NCBI GenBank assembly: GCA_024711415.1
Contig: JANJSW010000232.1
Coordinates: 1 to 5,314, forward strand
Source of the DNA: Thermomonas sp.
GTDB lineage: Bacteria; Pseudomonadota; Gammaproteobacteria; Xanthomonadales; Xanthomonadaceae
DNA: 5,314 bases
Direction of reading: 5' to 3'
Both the position numbers and the translations under genes were made by a program. The notes beneath the pieces are model-generated. The model made no database searches, was not told where the DNA came from, and was given only the letters and a program-made list of their open reading frames with translations. Below, piece after piece: positions 5,154-5,314 of this stretch (its first letter is position 1; every line of letters begins with the position of its first letter).

Positions 5154-5314
5154 TGGTGGCCCCGGAGGCGGTCCCGGTCATCCTCACCCGTGGCCTGGGC
5201 AAGGTGTACTCGGCCGGCACCGAGGCCGAGGTGGTGGCGCTGCGCGGGGTGGACATGCGCATCGACCGCGGCGAGTTCGTCGCGATCATGGGGCCGTCCG
5301 GCTCCGGCAAGTCC
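5153..5314 (+). CDS. macB: MacB-type ABC transporter, ATPase N-terminus (partial)
   Basis: The first 54 codons of an ABC transporter ATP-binding domain; the rest lies beyond the window. The sequence shows a first beta-strand region (VILTRGLGKVYSAG), the EVVALRGVDMRIDRGEFVAIMG block typical of the MacB/LolD group, and a Walker A motif GPSGSGKS cut at the window edge just before the expected Thr. In MacB this domain is fused to a four-helix membrane part with a large periplasmic domain and powers export of macrolides, peptides or other substrates with MacA. Whether this gene is a full-length MacB or a separate ATPase subunit cannot be seen. ATG 5153 overlaps the adaptor stop (TGATG), and GGAGAG at 5141-5146 is a good ribosome binding site 6 bases upstream, so the pair is translationally coupled. 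Confidence 0.9.
   Translation, partial: MVAPEAVPVILTRGLGKVYSAGTEAEVVALRGVDMRIDRGEFVAIMGPSGSGKS

Overview
The window is very G+C-rich, with strong G/C preference at third codon positions. Its gene families and protein sequences (CysQ, MazG, an Mpo1-like DUF962 protein, a DUF486 protein, an OmpR-type two-component pair, MacA/MacB) point to a gammaproteobacterium, most likely of the Xanthomonas/Lysobacter group. That placement comes from reading the sequence and was not tested by a search. Six complete and two partial protein genes fill almost all of the sequence. No RNA gene, insertion sequence or CRISPR array was seen.

Left part (1-1609, + strand): the 3' half of cysQ (PAP phosphatase) overlaps mazG (NTP pyrophosphohydrolase) by four bases. 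A small membrane protein of the Mpo1/DUF962 family follows. These three look like a housekeeping operon. It ends in a G+C-rich intergenic stretch that can fold into a long hairpin and lies between convergent genes.

Middle (1610-2051): a four-helix DUF486 membrane protein lies on the minus strand. A 100-base gap separates it from the divergent two-component operon and should hold both promoters, but no convincing consensus is visible.

Right part (2052-5314, + strand): an OmpR/PhoB-type response regulator, a very short histidine kinase without sensor or membrane segments, a MacA-type adaptor, and the first 54 codons of a MacB-type ABC transporter ATPase. The adaptor and ATPase genes overlap by one base. 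The arrangement suggests a two-component system that controls a tripartite MacAB-TolC-like efflux pump; the outer-membrane partner is not in the window.

Two points stand out. The kinase begins only 30 residues before its phospho-accepting histidine. The adaptor is about 150 residues longer than E. coli MacA because of an insert with two matching LxxxQ motifs, reminiscent of the periplasmic Spy/CpxP/ZraP (LTxxQ) proteins. The 100 bases before the adaptor gene hold two hairpins and a 10-base-period direct repeat, which are candidate regulatory sites.
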